The translations under genes were made by a program, and so were the position numbers. Shown piece after piece: positions 34,174 to 44,739 of a stretch of DNA of 64,000 bases. The notes under the pieces are model-generated. The model was not told the origin of the DNA and searched no databases. It saw only the letters and a list, made by a program, of their open reading frames with translations. How positions within the stretch are numbered: position 1 is the first letter of the stretch; each line of letters starts with the position of its first letter. Origin of the DNA: Phymatolithon calcareum (lineage: Eukaryota; Rhodophyta; Florideophyceae; Hapalidiales); assembly GCA_977006965.1 (NCBI GenBank), contig OZ345370.1, positions 2,638,880 to 2,702,879 of the forward strand. The letters run 5' to 3'.

Positions 34174-35295
34174 GTGTCTCGCCCAAGTGCTCAGGACCAC
34201 CGAACTGCTCCAAATTTGACAGCATCCAACAATTTGGATTTCCAACATCTTCAAGCGTTACACACGGCTCTTGTGCTGCAAGTGACGACACTGGCAGAAG
34301 ATCTCAGGCACACACATCAGCTTGCGCAGGAAACGCATGGAATTATTCCCGGTCCAGCTTCGTTGACCGAACGCACGCTGCGACGCACAATTATGTTTAC
34401 ATGCATTGCTGCCGTTAAAGCTCTTGAGATAGCCCATACAGAGCTAGCCAAAAACTACTCTTGTATCTGCGCTGCAAACTCAGTGGGACAGATTTCATTG
34501 CGCTCCAAGCAATCTGACTGCTCTTTGTTCGAAGTTAGATTGCTGGTGTCGCATTTCGTTCGAAAAGAGCATTTAAAATGCTCTGTATTCCCCTCCGCGT
34601 TCTACGCTCTGCTTTCATCTACATCGGATCCAAACAATATTGAACTTACATTTGAGACCTTCCCCGATATCTGCGAGGCTTTAGAAATCTCAGCAGATCA
34701 TCGAGAAGCTGGCGTCTACCGAGAAAGGAGAGTGAATTCTAACTCTGGGAGATCTCTGCGGTGCGTACAAGTACTTGGTACGAACACTACATTGCGTCCA
34801 GTCCATGGAAACGCAGAAATTGAGCGCAAAATTCTCTTGGCGCAAAGCATGCCAACGGCGAAAGATTCCTCAGTTGAAAATGTTCATGTTTTACACCAGC
34901 CATCTACAAGGTGGTCAGAACACGATGGCACATGGGAGGAGGGATTCCAGCTCAAGGTGGAATCAAGGTCTTCAATCGACCTCTGCGCGATTCCTGAGGA
35001 AACTGAGGAGACAGGAGATACAATTGCAACCCGGGACAGTCGGAAGCGACGCCGGCAGAACGTTGCGCCGAGTAACGCGAGGAAAGCTTTTGTGTTGCAA
35101 TGGGAAAGATTTCAGCATAGTCCTTATCCTAGAGATTCTGATCCACATCTTGTGCCTGGAGGACTTCGCGTCTATTTTCCAGCCGTTGTGATACGATCCA
35201 TAATCCTTACGAAATCCGCGCAATCCATCTTTGAGAAACCTATCAGCGGCAAGTCCCTGCAGAGTATTCTATGCTCATCTAAAGTGACGCTTTAA
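34174..35295 (+). CDS. Hypothetical protein, 373-codon open frame
   Basis: The frame is unbroken but begins with GTG; the first ATG is at 34393 (codon 74), giving about 300 aa. The predicted protein is soluble, with a Lys/Arg patch (DSRKRRRQN, near residue 290) that could be a nuclear signal. I see no domain, signal peptide or membrane segment. It lies between the transposase gene and the 630-aa frame on the other strand and may be part of a mobile element. No function can be named. Confidence 0.4.
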   Translation: MSRPSAQDHRTAPNLTASNNLDFQHLQALHTALVLQVTTLAEDLRHTHQLAQETHGIIPGPASLTERTLRRTIMFTCIAAVKALEIAHTELAKNYSCICAANSVGQISLRSKQSDCSLFEVRLLVSHFVRKEHLKCSVFPSAFYALLSSTSDPNNIELTFETFPDICEALEISADHREAGVYRERRVNSNSGRSLRCVQVLGTNTTLRPVHGNAEIERKILLAQSMPTAKDSSVENVHVLHQPSTRWSEHDGTWEEGFQLKVESRSSIDLCAIPEETEETGDTIATRDSRKRRRQNVAPSNARKAFVLQWERFQHSPYPRDSDPHLVPGGLRVYFPAVVIRSIILTKSAQSIFEKPISGKSLQSILCSSKVTL

Positions 35296-35588
35296 AAAAC
35301 GCATGTGCATCCAGGCAATGAACAGAGTTTCGTTTCCCGCAATTTAATCTACCATGTTACAATCTCGCAGGAAATACTCGATATTGTGCATAGCATCCAC
35401 GTACGCTGCATCAGAAATGCAGCGCGCCCTACCTCGAATTACGTACGCTTAACCATATCTCTCTTCCTCAAAGTACCTCCTTGGAATTACTTATAATGCA
35501 CGCGGAATGCAAAGCGCTCTACCCTTGAGAGCATACTACAAACCATGGTAAAATTCACAAACAATATTAAAGTTTTTACATCTGACAA

Positions 35589-37481
35589 TCACATAAGAAA
35601 AGATTCTCTCAGATTCCCTGTACTTCGGCGCCCTTGATGTCCGCTTTGAGATGCAGCGTCGCCTCCAGTCCCTTGCGTGCTTCTAGTACGATGTGCCTTT
35701 TCCTCGATGCGGTAGTCTCCTAGGGACATCTTCAACGTAGCATCTCTGTGCGCCTGAGCTGAGCCCGCGGGGACGTTCGCATTTCCAGTAATCTTCGCTG
35801 CGAAAGTTGTAGCGTACGCGATATCATCCTTGCCGACATCTTCCATCTTAACTTTTCCAAGGGCGACACTGTCCATATCGGAAAGATTCTCACCAAGACT
35901 TTTTCGTATCAGACCTTTGAGTCCTATCGCCAAGACGTGAAAAGTCTTAAGCGCCAGACCAGAAGAGCGCATAACGAATTCGATGCTCGGCGCGTACAGA
36001 GAAGCCGTCAGAGTGATGGCTGCGATTTGATGTAAGCTCACAGGCTTGCTCGCGTGCCAGAACTCAGGAACAGACGCGTTATCTGGCACAGTTCTGTCCA
36101 CACCTTTGATCTCACATTTGTAGCGCAGCGTGACCCATAGACTCGGAAAATCGCTTGCTAATGAATTCAGCAGGCTCAAGTTCGCCGAATCCGCTGCTTT
36201 TATGTCATCAGCCTGTACCGCTTTTCTTGTAGCTTTTATATCCCATATCGTGTCCTTGATATCTTCAGGAATTCTGCTCTCAACCAGAGACGTCATAGAG
36301 CCGAACTCAACTGAGAAGCCCTCCCTTTCCGCATCTTCCCTAGACGGGTACTCGAGAATTTTTTCGACAACGCACATCAGCTCCCCAAGTATCTTCTTCC
36401 TGGCTTCCGCGCGTCCATGCGTCCAATTCCGCGCAACAACACCTTTCAGCTTTTTGATCGCGTAGTCTTGCTGAACTTCATACATATCGCCGGGTTGAAC
36501 GTTGTACTTCAGGCGCTTCCTTCTGTCCAGAAACGCGGAATCGTTCGCATCATCGGCCATTTCCTGTGTAGTTTCTAGGTGCTGGATTACTTCGCTGACG
36601 TGTGCAGCAGTTTCATCGATATTTCCGAAAGACAGTAACCACGGAGGTTCCAGTCGTCCCACCCTACTACCCTCTGGCGTTTCTTCTTTGTCAAATTCCT
36701 CATCATGGACGCAAAGAATTGTACTTGAAATAACACGGCGGAGCACAAACGACCATAATTTACCGATACTTCCATGGTAGCGAACCCAAAAGTGACCTCG
36801 CTCCACAGAGAAGAAGTCGACTGACAGACAGGACACTCCTTCCATTATTGACATATATGGTGACATTTCTTCCCATGCGTTGTTCGCCACCCATGACGTT
36901 AAGGCCGTTCCATCGAGACTCATGCCGCGAACAAAGGAGAGAACTGTTACCAGCATGCTCCACTTAACGGTAAACGGCGTTCTATCTCGCTTGAAGAGAA
37001 TCTCAAGATAAGTTAGCCTTTCAGGTCTGGGTGACCTTCTCCTCTTTGCTCTTGAGACATCGGACCTTGGACGTGAGTTGGACTTGCTGAGCCGCTCGCG
37101 TAACGCTCTTGTGCTCATATGCGACGTAACTTTCTGCACAATCGCTTCAGAGAGCTTGTCCATCTTGGTGTCGACAAGTTCCCCTTGTGCACTCACGGCC
37201 TCAGCTAGTTTTTGAATCTTTTCTCCTTGACTTCGAACAGCTCGTCTGAGAGCTCTGCGAGTAGCCGTCAATTGCAGGAACAGATTTCCCAAACTCGCCC
37301 GATCCGCGTCCACACGTCCCGCATTGGCATCGGCACCAGAACCGCTAGTGTGTCGCCCGCCCAACGCGGAGGAGTTTTCTGGGCCTTTAAAATCAGGTGA
37401 GCCGCTGGACGCGCTTTCTTCTTCCGCAGAGAATAATTTAGCAGGAGGCGGTTTTCCCGCATTTTCCGCGTTGTCTTCCAT
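35589..37481 (-). CDS. Hypothetical protein, 630 aa
   Basis: A long unbroken frame with an ATG start, unusual in this decayed surrounding. Residues 1-60 are polar, Ser/Gly/Ala-rich and probably disordered. Residues 65-115 form a likely coiled coil (ATRRALRRAVRSQGEKIQKL and on), followed by an Arg/Lys/Ser-rich basic stretch (about 130-155) and a long mixed helical region to 560. The tail (about 580-630) is again polar and basic. No known domain is seen. Coiled coil plus basic patch would fit a structural nucleic-acid-binding protein such as a Gag-like or nucleocapsid-like product, but that is speculation. The intact length suggests a recent or selected gene. Confidence 0.6.
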   Translation of the reverse strand: MEDNAENAGKPPPAKLFSAEEESASSGSPDFKGPENSSALGGRHTSGSGADANAGRVDADRASLGNLFLQLTATRRALRRAVRSQGEKIQKLAEAVSAQGELVDTKMDKLSEAIVQKVTSHMSTRALRERLSKSNSRPRSDVSRAKRRRSPRPERLTYLEILFKRDRTPFTVKWSMLVTVLSFVRGMSLDGTALTSWVANNAWEEMSPYMSIMEGVSCLSVDFFSVERGHFWVRYHGSIGKLWSFVLRRVISSTILCVHDEEFDKEETPEGSRVGRLEPPWLLSFGNIDETAAHVSEVIQHLETTQEMADDANDSAFLDRRKRLKYNVQPGDMYEVQQDYAIKKLKGVVARNWTHGRAEARKKILGELMCVVEKILEYPSREDAEREGFSVEFGSMTSLVESRIPEDIKDTIWDIKATRKAVQADDIKAADSANLSLLNSLASDFPSLWVTLRYKCEIKGVDRTVPDNASVPEFWHASKPVSLHQIAAITLTASLYAPSIEFVMRSSGLALKTFHVLAIGLKGLIRKSLGENLSDMDSVALGKVKMEDVGKDDIAYATTFAAKITGNANVPAGSAQAHRDATLKMSLGDYRIEEKAHRTRSTQGTGGDAASQSGHQGRRSTGNLRESFLM

Positions 37482-38324
37482 TCTTCGACTCCGGAAAATC
37501 GCCTTGCGATGCTGGATGAGACCGGTTGTGCGAACGAGCTGCGTGTTCGGCTAACCGGCAGCTGAATGGTTGTGAGCTCGTGAAACAAGCTTGTTATTCC
37601 CGCATGCGTCTGTGCGCCGTCTGAGGTGAGTGTCTACACATAAGACAGCTCGGCAACTTTACTTGCCAGCTTCCCACCAGATCTCTGGCCAATGGCATGA
37701 GTGCGGCGATTTTGTATACAAAATGCGAATGTAAATAATGGATCATATGATCGATTGTCTCTTAAATCATACGATTTTTGAGGAATCCTTGGATGCAAAC
37801 ATATATCTGAATTCAGAAACATGCTGAATCGCATGGCGTATGCCACGTGGCCATGAACTCTTTATGATCATAAAGAGTTTATACGGGTGACAGGAATTCC
37901 TGCGCTACTGAGGAGCTGTTCAAGCCATTTATATATGATCAACTCCTGGTGAAACATACCGCTTCTTTGCATGAATACATGTATGAGAGCTATGCAGACT
38001 TGTCTGTACAGCATTTAACTTCGGCTGACACCCGGTAACCGCATTATTATAATAATGGTGAAATTTACAAGTAAATCTAGATATGGGCTGTAGCCCATGG
38101 CTATGATGAAAATGTTCAGCACACGAGCGCTGTAAGCTTATATGTTAGCTAAGGCAAATTGCGGGTACTCTGCCTGACACCCAGCCGGTGGTCAACTAGA
38201 ATACAGTTTCTATGAGTAAGTCGTAATTCCTCGAGCCTCCGTCGCCGGTGGTTCGTTACTCGTTGTAGACTATACTGTATGTAGGGTTCCGCTACAGCGG
38301 AGACCTCAAACCTTAGCAGAACGG
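37482..38324. other. No recognisable gene; 5' flank of the 630-aa frame
   Basis: AT-rich from 37700 on, with short palindromes such as CTCTTTATGATCATAAAGAG at 37858-37877. No coding region is recognised. Confidence 0.45.
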
Positions 38325-38493
38325 TACCTACGCAGTTGCTTCGGGTGGTATCGTCTAATGACGAGCGGCAGGCAGACAAGAAGCGTGCTTATAATTAGAG
38401 AGCAGGATTCATACCCTGCCGTAATCTAAGTAGAGGTAAAAATAGAAGCATTGCTTTCTAGTCCCATAAGGGAATAAGTATTCATTATTATAA
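38325..38493 (+). repeat. Dispersed repeat, copy 2 (pair with 15719)
   Basis: Same ordered blocks as 15719-15868 with about 20 bp of additional sequence in the middle. It ends just upstream of the 38690 gene. Confidence 0.7.
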
Positions 38494-38689
38494 AGAGGCT
38501 TCTGAAGCAATAACCGGGGCATAAAACAAAAGTAAAGACCGTCGCGATTACGGTGATTATGCGGGTGTATTACATTTTCGATGCATAAATAAGCAACCAC
38601 TTGAAAGCGCTAATGAAAACCCAGCGGAGACCAGCTCCCCACTTTATCCCCGTGCGTCGAAAACCTTACGGTCGCGTGTGCATGACGCA

Positions 38690-39220
38690 ATGAGCGAGCA
38701 GTACCACGGACTGGGGGAGTCTTTTGTAGAGGCCGGAACGGAGCTTAATCTACTACTGCGAGATGCAAATCTAAGTGATGCACACCGCTGGCTGCGATTG
38801 GAGAGTGAGCATCAGGACTTAGTTACAGATTGGCGCATCTGGAGGGACGCAAGGAACCCAAAACTTAACGAGCTTGCCTACATACTGCACTATGTTAGTA
38901 TGCTCCTTTCTTTGCACTTTCTTCCACAATTGGACTGCCGAAGAGCTGATGAGTTTGTGTTGTTGGTTGCCGTTAAATGTATGATGGAAGATGGTGCACT
39001 GGATTTCGGGGTGCAACTGGGAGATATTCAAGACCGGAGTTCGGAAGGACAAGAAAGCTTTACACGAGCTAAGCATCAAGCGGCAATACTTGGAGTGACT
39101 GGGATGCGTATCACAGCCGGATATCTCGATGTGTGGATTGGTGAGCCTATTGCGGCCGAATGGGTTCAGTGGGCTTCTGATCAAGGAGATTCCTGGGCTG
39201 AGCTATTAAGCACGACCTGA
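38690..39220 (+). CDS. Hypothetical protein, about 177 aa
   Basis: Open frame from ATG 38690 (the frame is open from 38678). The protein is acidic, Leu/Trp-rich and mostly helical, with a WRIWRDAR stretch and a hydrophobic segment ILHYVSMLLSLHFLPQL too short and mixed for a sure membrane helix. No known domain. It lies directly upstream of the midasin remnant but in another phase, and I cannot tell whether it belongs to it. Confidence 0.4.
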   Translation: MSEQYHGLGESFVEAGTELNLLLRDANLSDAHRWLRLESEHQDLVTDWRIWRDARNPKLNELAYILHYVSMLLSLHFLPQLDCRRADEFVLLVAVKCMMEDGALDFGVQLGDIQDRSSEGQESFTRAKHQAAILGVTGMRITAGYLDVWIGEPIAAEWVQWASDQGDSWAELLSTT

Positions 39221-39251
39221 AAGGAGAGTGCTAAAGAGATGAAGATCTTAT

Positions 39252-40443
39252 ATGCACGTCGATGAGGACACGACATATAAATGTCATCAAGTCGTATTTC
39301 GACCACCATCTTCTTTATCTATTGATGGAAGTCTTCATCTGGGCGGGCTGCGATTGTTTGTTTTCGGGCCTGCAGGTTCCCACCAACGGTGGTGGACAGA
39401 GATCGGTGCAGACGAATCTGACGACAATGCAATGGACACCAGCCCTGCTTCCGAAATGGAAAGGAAGGAAAAACCGAGGCAGGAGCTCGATTCAAGTCAG
39501 AATGTGAACTCGAATGCCGTTCCTCCAAGTTCTGAAAAAGATGATCGAGAACTGTTGGAGCGAATGGAGGCGCATGGTGCAGTTACCGATGTGGTCGCAG
39601 CACAGGCCGTCATGGAGCATCCACTTGTTACTGCAATGCGTCTATTAGAAGAAATGTGCATTGAAAAAAATGGAACGCGCCGCGGGGAGCGGAGATCTCA
39701 CTACAAAAAATGGACAAGAATTACAAGCCGACGAACTGGACGATGAAATTAATGGGCATGATGAAGGTATGCTCGAAGCAGCAGTTGATGAGCTCGCATC
39801 TGATGCCTTTCCGCATTCTGATTTTGAATATACTGACTTCTGTGCTATGTGGCGGAAGCTGGAGCGTTTAACAGAAGCCGATGCCGCTTCACGTTCTGAG
39901 CAATTGCGAATGGTTCTTGACCCGACGGTCAGGGCAGGGCTCGCAGGGTCCTTCAAGCCAGGCAGGCGCCTGGATATGAAGAAAGTTGTTGACTTTGTTG
40001 CAGCCGATTTTCGGCGAGATCGAATATGTCCTAGAAGGGTTCGACCTTGAAAGCGTTCTTACGATGTTCGGGTTGCTATCAATGATACCGAATCTCTATT
40101 GCACCAGAGTCGAGACGCGACAGCAGAAGACGATGAGTAGCTTGTTTTCATAATTTCGGACGGGACGCTCAACGAACGCGAGGAGTTGCGCAAACAACTT
40201 GGACTTATCTCGAGTGAAAATGTTTCGGTTTCATTAATTGTTGAGAACGGCAACGCGACGGAGAAATCAAGCATTTTTAGCGTGAAGCAAGTTATTTTCG
40301 GTGACGATAGGCGGGTGAAAGTGACGCCTTACATGAACCACTTCCCGTTCCAGTTCTATACCGTTAATCATGATGTCAAATTTCCCCCAGGCGTCCTCGG
40401 AAACGCACTGGGCCAGTGGTTAGAGCTGTTTATTCCTCTCTAA
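39252..40443 (+). pseudogene. Midasin (MDN1/REA1) C-terminal fragment
   Basis: 39252-39746 is acidic and Ser-rich, like the D/E-rich tail of midasin. After a +1 phase change near 39650, the frame gives SEQLRMVLDPTVRAGLAG and GRRLDMKKVVDFVAADFRRD, the conserved lead-in to the midasin MIDAS domain. After a TGA at 40048 it continues with a YDVRVAINDTES block; after a TAG at 40138 with LVFIISDGTL...PYMNHFPFQFYTV and a C-terminal GQWLELF, the usual end of midasin. The central part of the MIDAS/VWA fold, including most metal-site residues, is missing between about 40110 and 40140. Midasin is a giant AAA+ ATPase of 60S ribosome assembly; this is only a dead partial copy. Confidence 0.75.
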
Positions 40444-41836
40444 AGGCTTAAAAATTCCTCCCCTCGTAAACAAGATTTGAAAGAAACTCGCAGAACCCAG
40501 TAAAGACGCCAGATATACTTTTATATGCTAGCTTGTAGACAGAAAAATTGTTAGGGAAACTACAAAGACCTAGTTAAAAACGAGGACGGTTATACGCGAT
40601 AAACATGCAGACACCACATGTTCCAATGTTCCGGCCGCGTCCGCGTCTGTAGATTTGGCTTACAATGCAGGAATACTCGCCCGCTTGGCTGTTTCTGCAG
40701 CACAACACGAGAGAATCATCATCCTGGTTAGAGCTCATGGCAAACCTGTCATAATGTATGCGATGAGCATAGTTGTAACCAAAAAGCTAGCAGTTGCTCT
40801 TTTGGGCAATGCTCTTCCTAAATGGCGTCAGTTATGTAGTGGTATTCACTCAGGGCAGAAGAATTGCCTACATACAGGTTCTAAGGCTTTGTGCATAGAC
40901 CGAACTTTTCGGGACGAAACTTGCCAGACGGCTATCGCAATACGGGCGCCTCGCTTGACAACGCCATATCAAGAGGCGGGAACAGCGAAAGAAAGGACGA
41001 GTCCTGGAACACCGATAAATCCGGCCCGTCCCATCGCTCATTTTTGAAGTCTCAAGTAAAATCGCCTTCTACCGAAATGCTTCCTTCAGAGTTGGATGAA
41101 GATGGTGCTTCAGAACGGCCCATGGTTCAAAAAGCGTCTCGCTATCGAAGCAAATCAAGTGCATTCATCAATCTTCCAGTAAATTAGGCTCCGCAGAGGA
41201 ATTTGGCACATCCAGACCTCGATCAAAGAGCTCAGTCTTTCGTGCCAACGTTCTGGAATAAAAGATAAGAGAATTTCAAAGCGCCAAATCAGATTTGAAA
41301 TCAAAATTGCAAGCATCTCGAAAATCTATGGCTGCCCAGAGTGAAGTTTTAACAGAATCGAGGGCCTCGGAGTGGTATGCGGCCGCAAAATTGTGACTTG
41401 CAGCAACGGTATCGTGTGTGAGGGCCAGGGGTAGAGTCGTCGTGCGGTTGAGTGGCTTTTCCTTTAGCCCTGCCGACACCTCCCGATCACACAACCAAGG
41501 GTACTCCTCTATACAAGGATTCTCAAATCTTGCCCCAGCTGTGGCATCATACTGCCTACACGTGTAGCACTGCATCTTCTAATCCGTAATTGGCCACTAT
41601 AATGTCCAATCACATTCTTCCACATCTACTATCAAAGTCTCGCAGATTGCGTATATTGACTGAGGGTTCTGGGCCAACAATAAAGGAAGGGGAACCAGAC
41701 AGAACAATCCAACAACTGTCTGGGGGTCTTTGTGCCCTTTACTTTGCCACCCGCGCGCGCTTGCTGCACTACGGCTACATCCTTTCGATACAGTTGCTCG
41801 CTAACACGCGTACACGTTCTTCTACCTGCTATATCA
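40444..41836. other. No recognised gene; weak open frames
   Basis: Frames 40655-41047 and 40891-41187 overlap on the plus strand and are Ser/Lys-rich in the second case, with no known domain. The minus-strand frame at 41276-41575 has several Cys but no pattern I can name. Confidence 0.4.
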
Positions 41837-42040
41837 GGAGGATGCGGGAAACTTCGAATTTAGTGCGTTTTCACACATATTTGCATAGTAACACTGTTAA
41901 ATATTTGCCACTAAATATGCATTAAATTGAAGGCACGACATTTTAAAAACCTAAAGAAATTTTGGCCATTACCATATAGATGCATACATTTGAAAGAACA
42001 TATATTTGTCATATGTTCGAAAAAAACTGGAATATATTCG
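41837..42040 (+). repeat. Left terminal inverted repeat
   Basis: AT-rich arm starting GGAGGATGCGGGAAAC. It matches the complement of 43914-44117 over its full length with scattered changes and one or two single-base gaps. Confidence 0.85.
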
Positions 42041-42259
42041 TTTTTACAGAAAAACATATATATGCCATATGCCAGATACTAAAGCGGCGAATATTCCGCG
42101 ACCAAGTCGCAAACATTCAAATTGGACCGAATTCCTTGAAGGAGACCATGCAATCAACTAGACGGAACAAGAAATATATCGCAATTCAATCGTGAAGAGC
42201 ACAAATATGGAGCTCAAGATCTCGAGTATTCGCCAATTTCGCCATACATATGAAATCTG

Positions 42260-43843
42260 TTGTCTCTCCAGTTCCCAAGAAATCACGAACTACACCATAT
42301 TTTCTGCTTGAAGTCACTCTATCTCTACTCCTCTTTTGGGGTTGTTTTCAAGAAGGTAGAGCTATGTATAGAAGAAGGCAAAAATTCGGCATATAGAGAA
42401 GTTAGAAATGACTCCATCGACCATGATTTTCTTATGTCTTCTCTGCGCGCCTACGCCTGTGCTGAAAAATACGTTCGGCTGGTATCGCTCATGTACTCAA
42501 TGGCAAGCGTCACAGTTCGAGCTCAGCTTCGTGGCGGAGTACAGGTTTTCTCAAGGAAAGTTCGTATAGAGCGAGGAGTTCTTCAAGGAGACATAATAAG
42601 TCCTCTCTGCTTCATTATAGCCCTTGACAGAATATTCCGAAGACACAACCCCGCCTCTGCCGGCATCTCTCTCACGAGTACACTCCGAATCGACAAACTC
42701 GAATACGCTGACGACGTCGCCTTTCTGGACGATAATCCTGAGACTGCTCAACAGCGGCTCTCACTAATAAGCCCAGCAGCGAGCTCCGAGGGAGGGCTAT
42801 ACATTGCCGCCCATAAGAGTTTCGTGCAGCACATTCGGAAGTCAACGAGAGTAGCACGCACAACGGAAGAAGACGTGGAAGCAATGGACTTCAAGTTCAA
42901 GTGCAACACCTGCGAAAGAAAATTTCCGTACGCAAACTCTTTAGAGACACACCGTCGCTTACACTGCAGAACGCCCCCAGAAGCTACGAGGACTGATCCA
43001 TTATCATGTCCGCCCGTTGGAGCTAAAGTTGCGATCAGAAAACTGGACGATCTCGGAAGGTTCGACTGGCACATGAGCACCATCGTGCGGATAAATGACA
43101 GGGCCAAAATGCGCGTCTCAGTCGAATACTTTGACGACGAGCCACGCGAAGCTCTTCGACTCACAGAGGAGGAGTGGGGTCTTGTGTCACCCCCCGCTCG
43201 GAGGATCGCGTCCCGTGCAGGATCTCTCGCAGACAAGCTGGTGAAAGCAGCAAAACGGAAAGCAGCACAGAACAAACTGGAGCACGTACAGCTAGACGCC
43301 GACGACCTGGGAAATACCCTGCATTTCAAGTATCTTTGAGTAATGCAATCGGCAGACGGAGACCCTCTCGTTCCTGTCAACCACGGCGTCGAAATCGCTT
43401 GGTCTCGCTATCGAGAACTCAAACGGGTTCTGACGAGCGGAAAATTGCCCACAGGTCTAAGACTTCGTCTTTTTGGTTCTTCTGTTCTATCCACGCTCTT
43501 ATATGGCTGCGAATCATGGAAATTGACGAAAAAAGTGCTGAAGAAACTCAAGTCAACAAGTGCCAAGATGCTCTCGAGAATCTCGAAAAGGCCAATTGCC
43601 GATGAGGCCAGGACACCCACCATAGACGTGATAATGCGAGCCAGAGACCTTCGTTGGAACTGGCTTGGTCACATTCTTAGAATGGACGAGCGCCGCCTGG
43701 TCCGCCAGGTGCTGATTCAATGCGTCAGACCAACACCTGAATCAATATTTGGTGACCTACCTAGCCTAGACGTCCAAACCGCAGTCCAGCTCGCTAACAA
43801 TAGAATAGAGTGGAAAAAACTCAGACCCTCGAATCGCTGCTAG
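42260..43843 (+). pseudogene. Non-LTR reverse transcriptase with C2H2 finger insert
   Basis: Palm motifs are visible: NDSIDHDFLMSSLRAYA (motif A region), GVLQGDIISPLCFI (motif B) and LEYADDVAFLDDN (motif C, near 42699). Next come a C2H2 zinc finger, CNTCERKF...LETHRRLHC (about 42902-42970), and a segment resembling a small chromo/tudor-type barrel (GAKVAIRKLDDLGRFDW to EEWGLVSP). The frame then meets a TGA at 43337, exactly where related RTs have FKYLG (GGA to TGA). It continues in phase to 43843 with the usual thumb end (LFGSSVLSTLLYGCESW). The N-terminal fingers are degenerate or missing, and no endonuclease is present. Confidence 0.75.
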
Positions 43844-43913
43844 ACCCATTAGGGGAAAAGGCAGAATGAATGAATGAGAAGTTAGAATCGTCGAATATTT
43901 GTCATACGAATAT

Positions 43914-44117
43914 ATACGAATAAATTCGAATTTTGCGAGCATATGACAAATATATGTTCTTTCAAATGTATGCATCTATATGGTAATGGCCAAAATTTCT
44001 TTAGGTTTTTAAATGTCTTGCCTGCAATTTAATGCATGTTTAGTGACAAATATTTAACAGTCTTACAATGCAAAAATATGTCGAAACGCACTAAATTCGA
44101 AGTTTCTCGCATCCTCC
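43914..44117 (-). repeat. Right terminal inverted repeat
   Basis: Complement of the left repeat, ending GCATCCTCC at 44117. The sequence immediately outside is unrelated to that outside the left repeat. Confidence 0.85.
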
Positions 44118-44224
44118 AGCACACTATCATACATTGTGAGGGCTATGATCGACACTTTCCGGCACGTCACTGTGACTACAGGTGTCATTCATGACCCGTG
44201 CGGGCACGCCATCCAGATCACTCA

Positions 44225-44600
44225 GTGGCTCGATACCACACCCCTTGGCCCCCACATTTAACACAGGTGGTATCGGCAAAACTCTGTGAATCCACCTCAC
44301 CACTCAGAGGCCCCCACTCACTGCTCGCACAGCTGACTTTCAGAAGTAATTGTGTGGGGGCAACAAGTGCTGCTCTGACAACTGTTATTCAGAACCCGGA
44401 GCACTTCTTTTGTGTGGGGGCCACGTGTTGTACTGAAAGCCCAAAAGATGGCTCAAGCGGTGGGCATATGTGTTGTTGACAGTCCAAGACACTGTTTGTC
44501 TGGGAGCCACATATGAAATTGATAACCAGGAAGATGGTTTTGCCGGCTCACACGTAATATTGTAAGAAATGGTTTTTGTGGGGGTCTTCTTATTGTTCAA
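44225..44600. repeat. Decayed short tandem repeat with TGTGGGGGC words
   Basis: GTGTGGGGGC(A/C)A words with following CACATG/GTGTTG-type sequence recur at irregular 45-65 bp steps at about 44352, 44411, 44458, 44500 and 44575; the complement occurs at 44240-44320. An old minisatellite is likely. Confidence 0.45.
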
Positions 44601-44739
44601 AGGTGACCTGGTTGACTACAGAACTGCCTTCGTGGGGTTTATGTAAAAACGCGAGGCGCTGCCAGAAATGTAAAACTCTTTCATTTCAAAGGACATTTTA
44701 CGGAGACATTTCGTACATTTTTACTACAGTATTGCAGTT

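Larger units (their letters stand above)
41837..44117 (+). mobile_element. 2.28 kb element: reverse transcriptase within 204 bp inverted repeats
   Basis: 41837-42040 and about 43914-44117 are inverted repeats with roughly 90% identity by eye. Both outer ends begin GGAGGATGCG(G/A)GAAACTTCG and contain the shared block AATTTTGGCCATTACCATAT. Between them is a non-LTR-type reverse transcriptase (42260-43843). Non-LTR elements normally lack inverted termini, so either the RT belongs to an unusual element or a LINE inserted into a long-TIR DNA element. No clear flanking target duplication was found. Confidence 0.65.
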
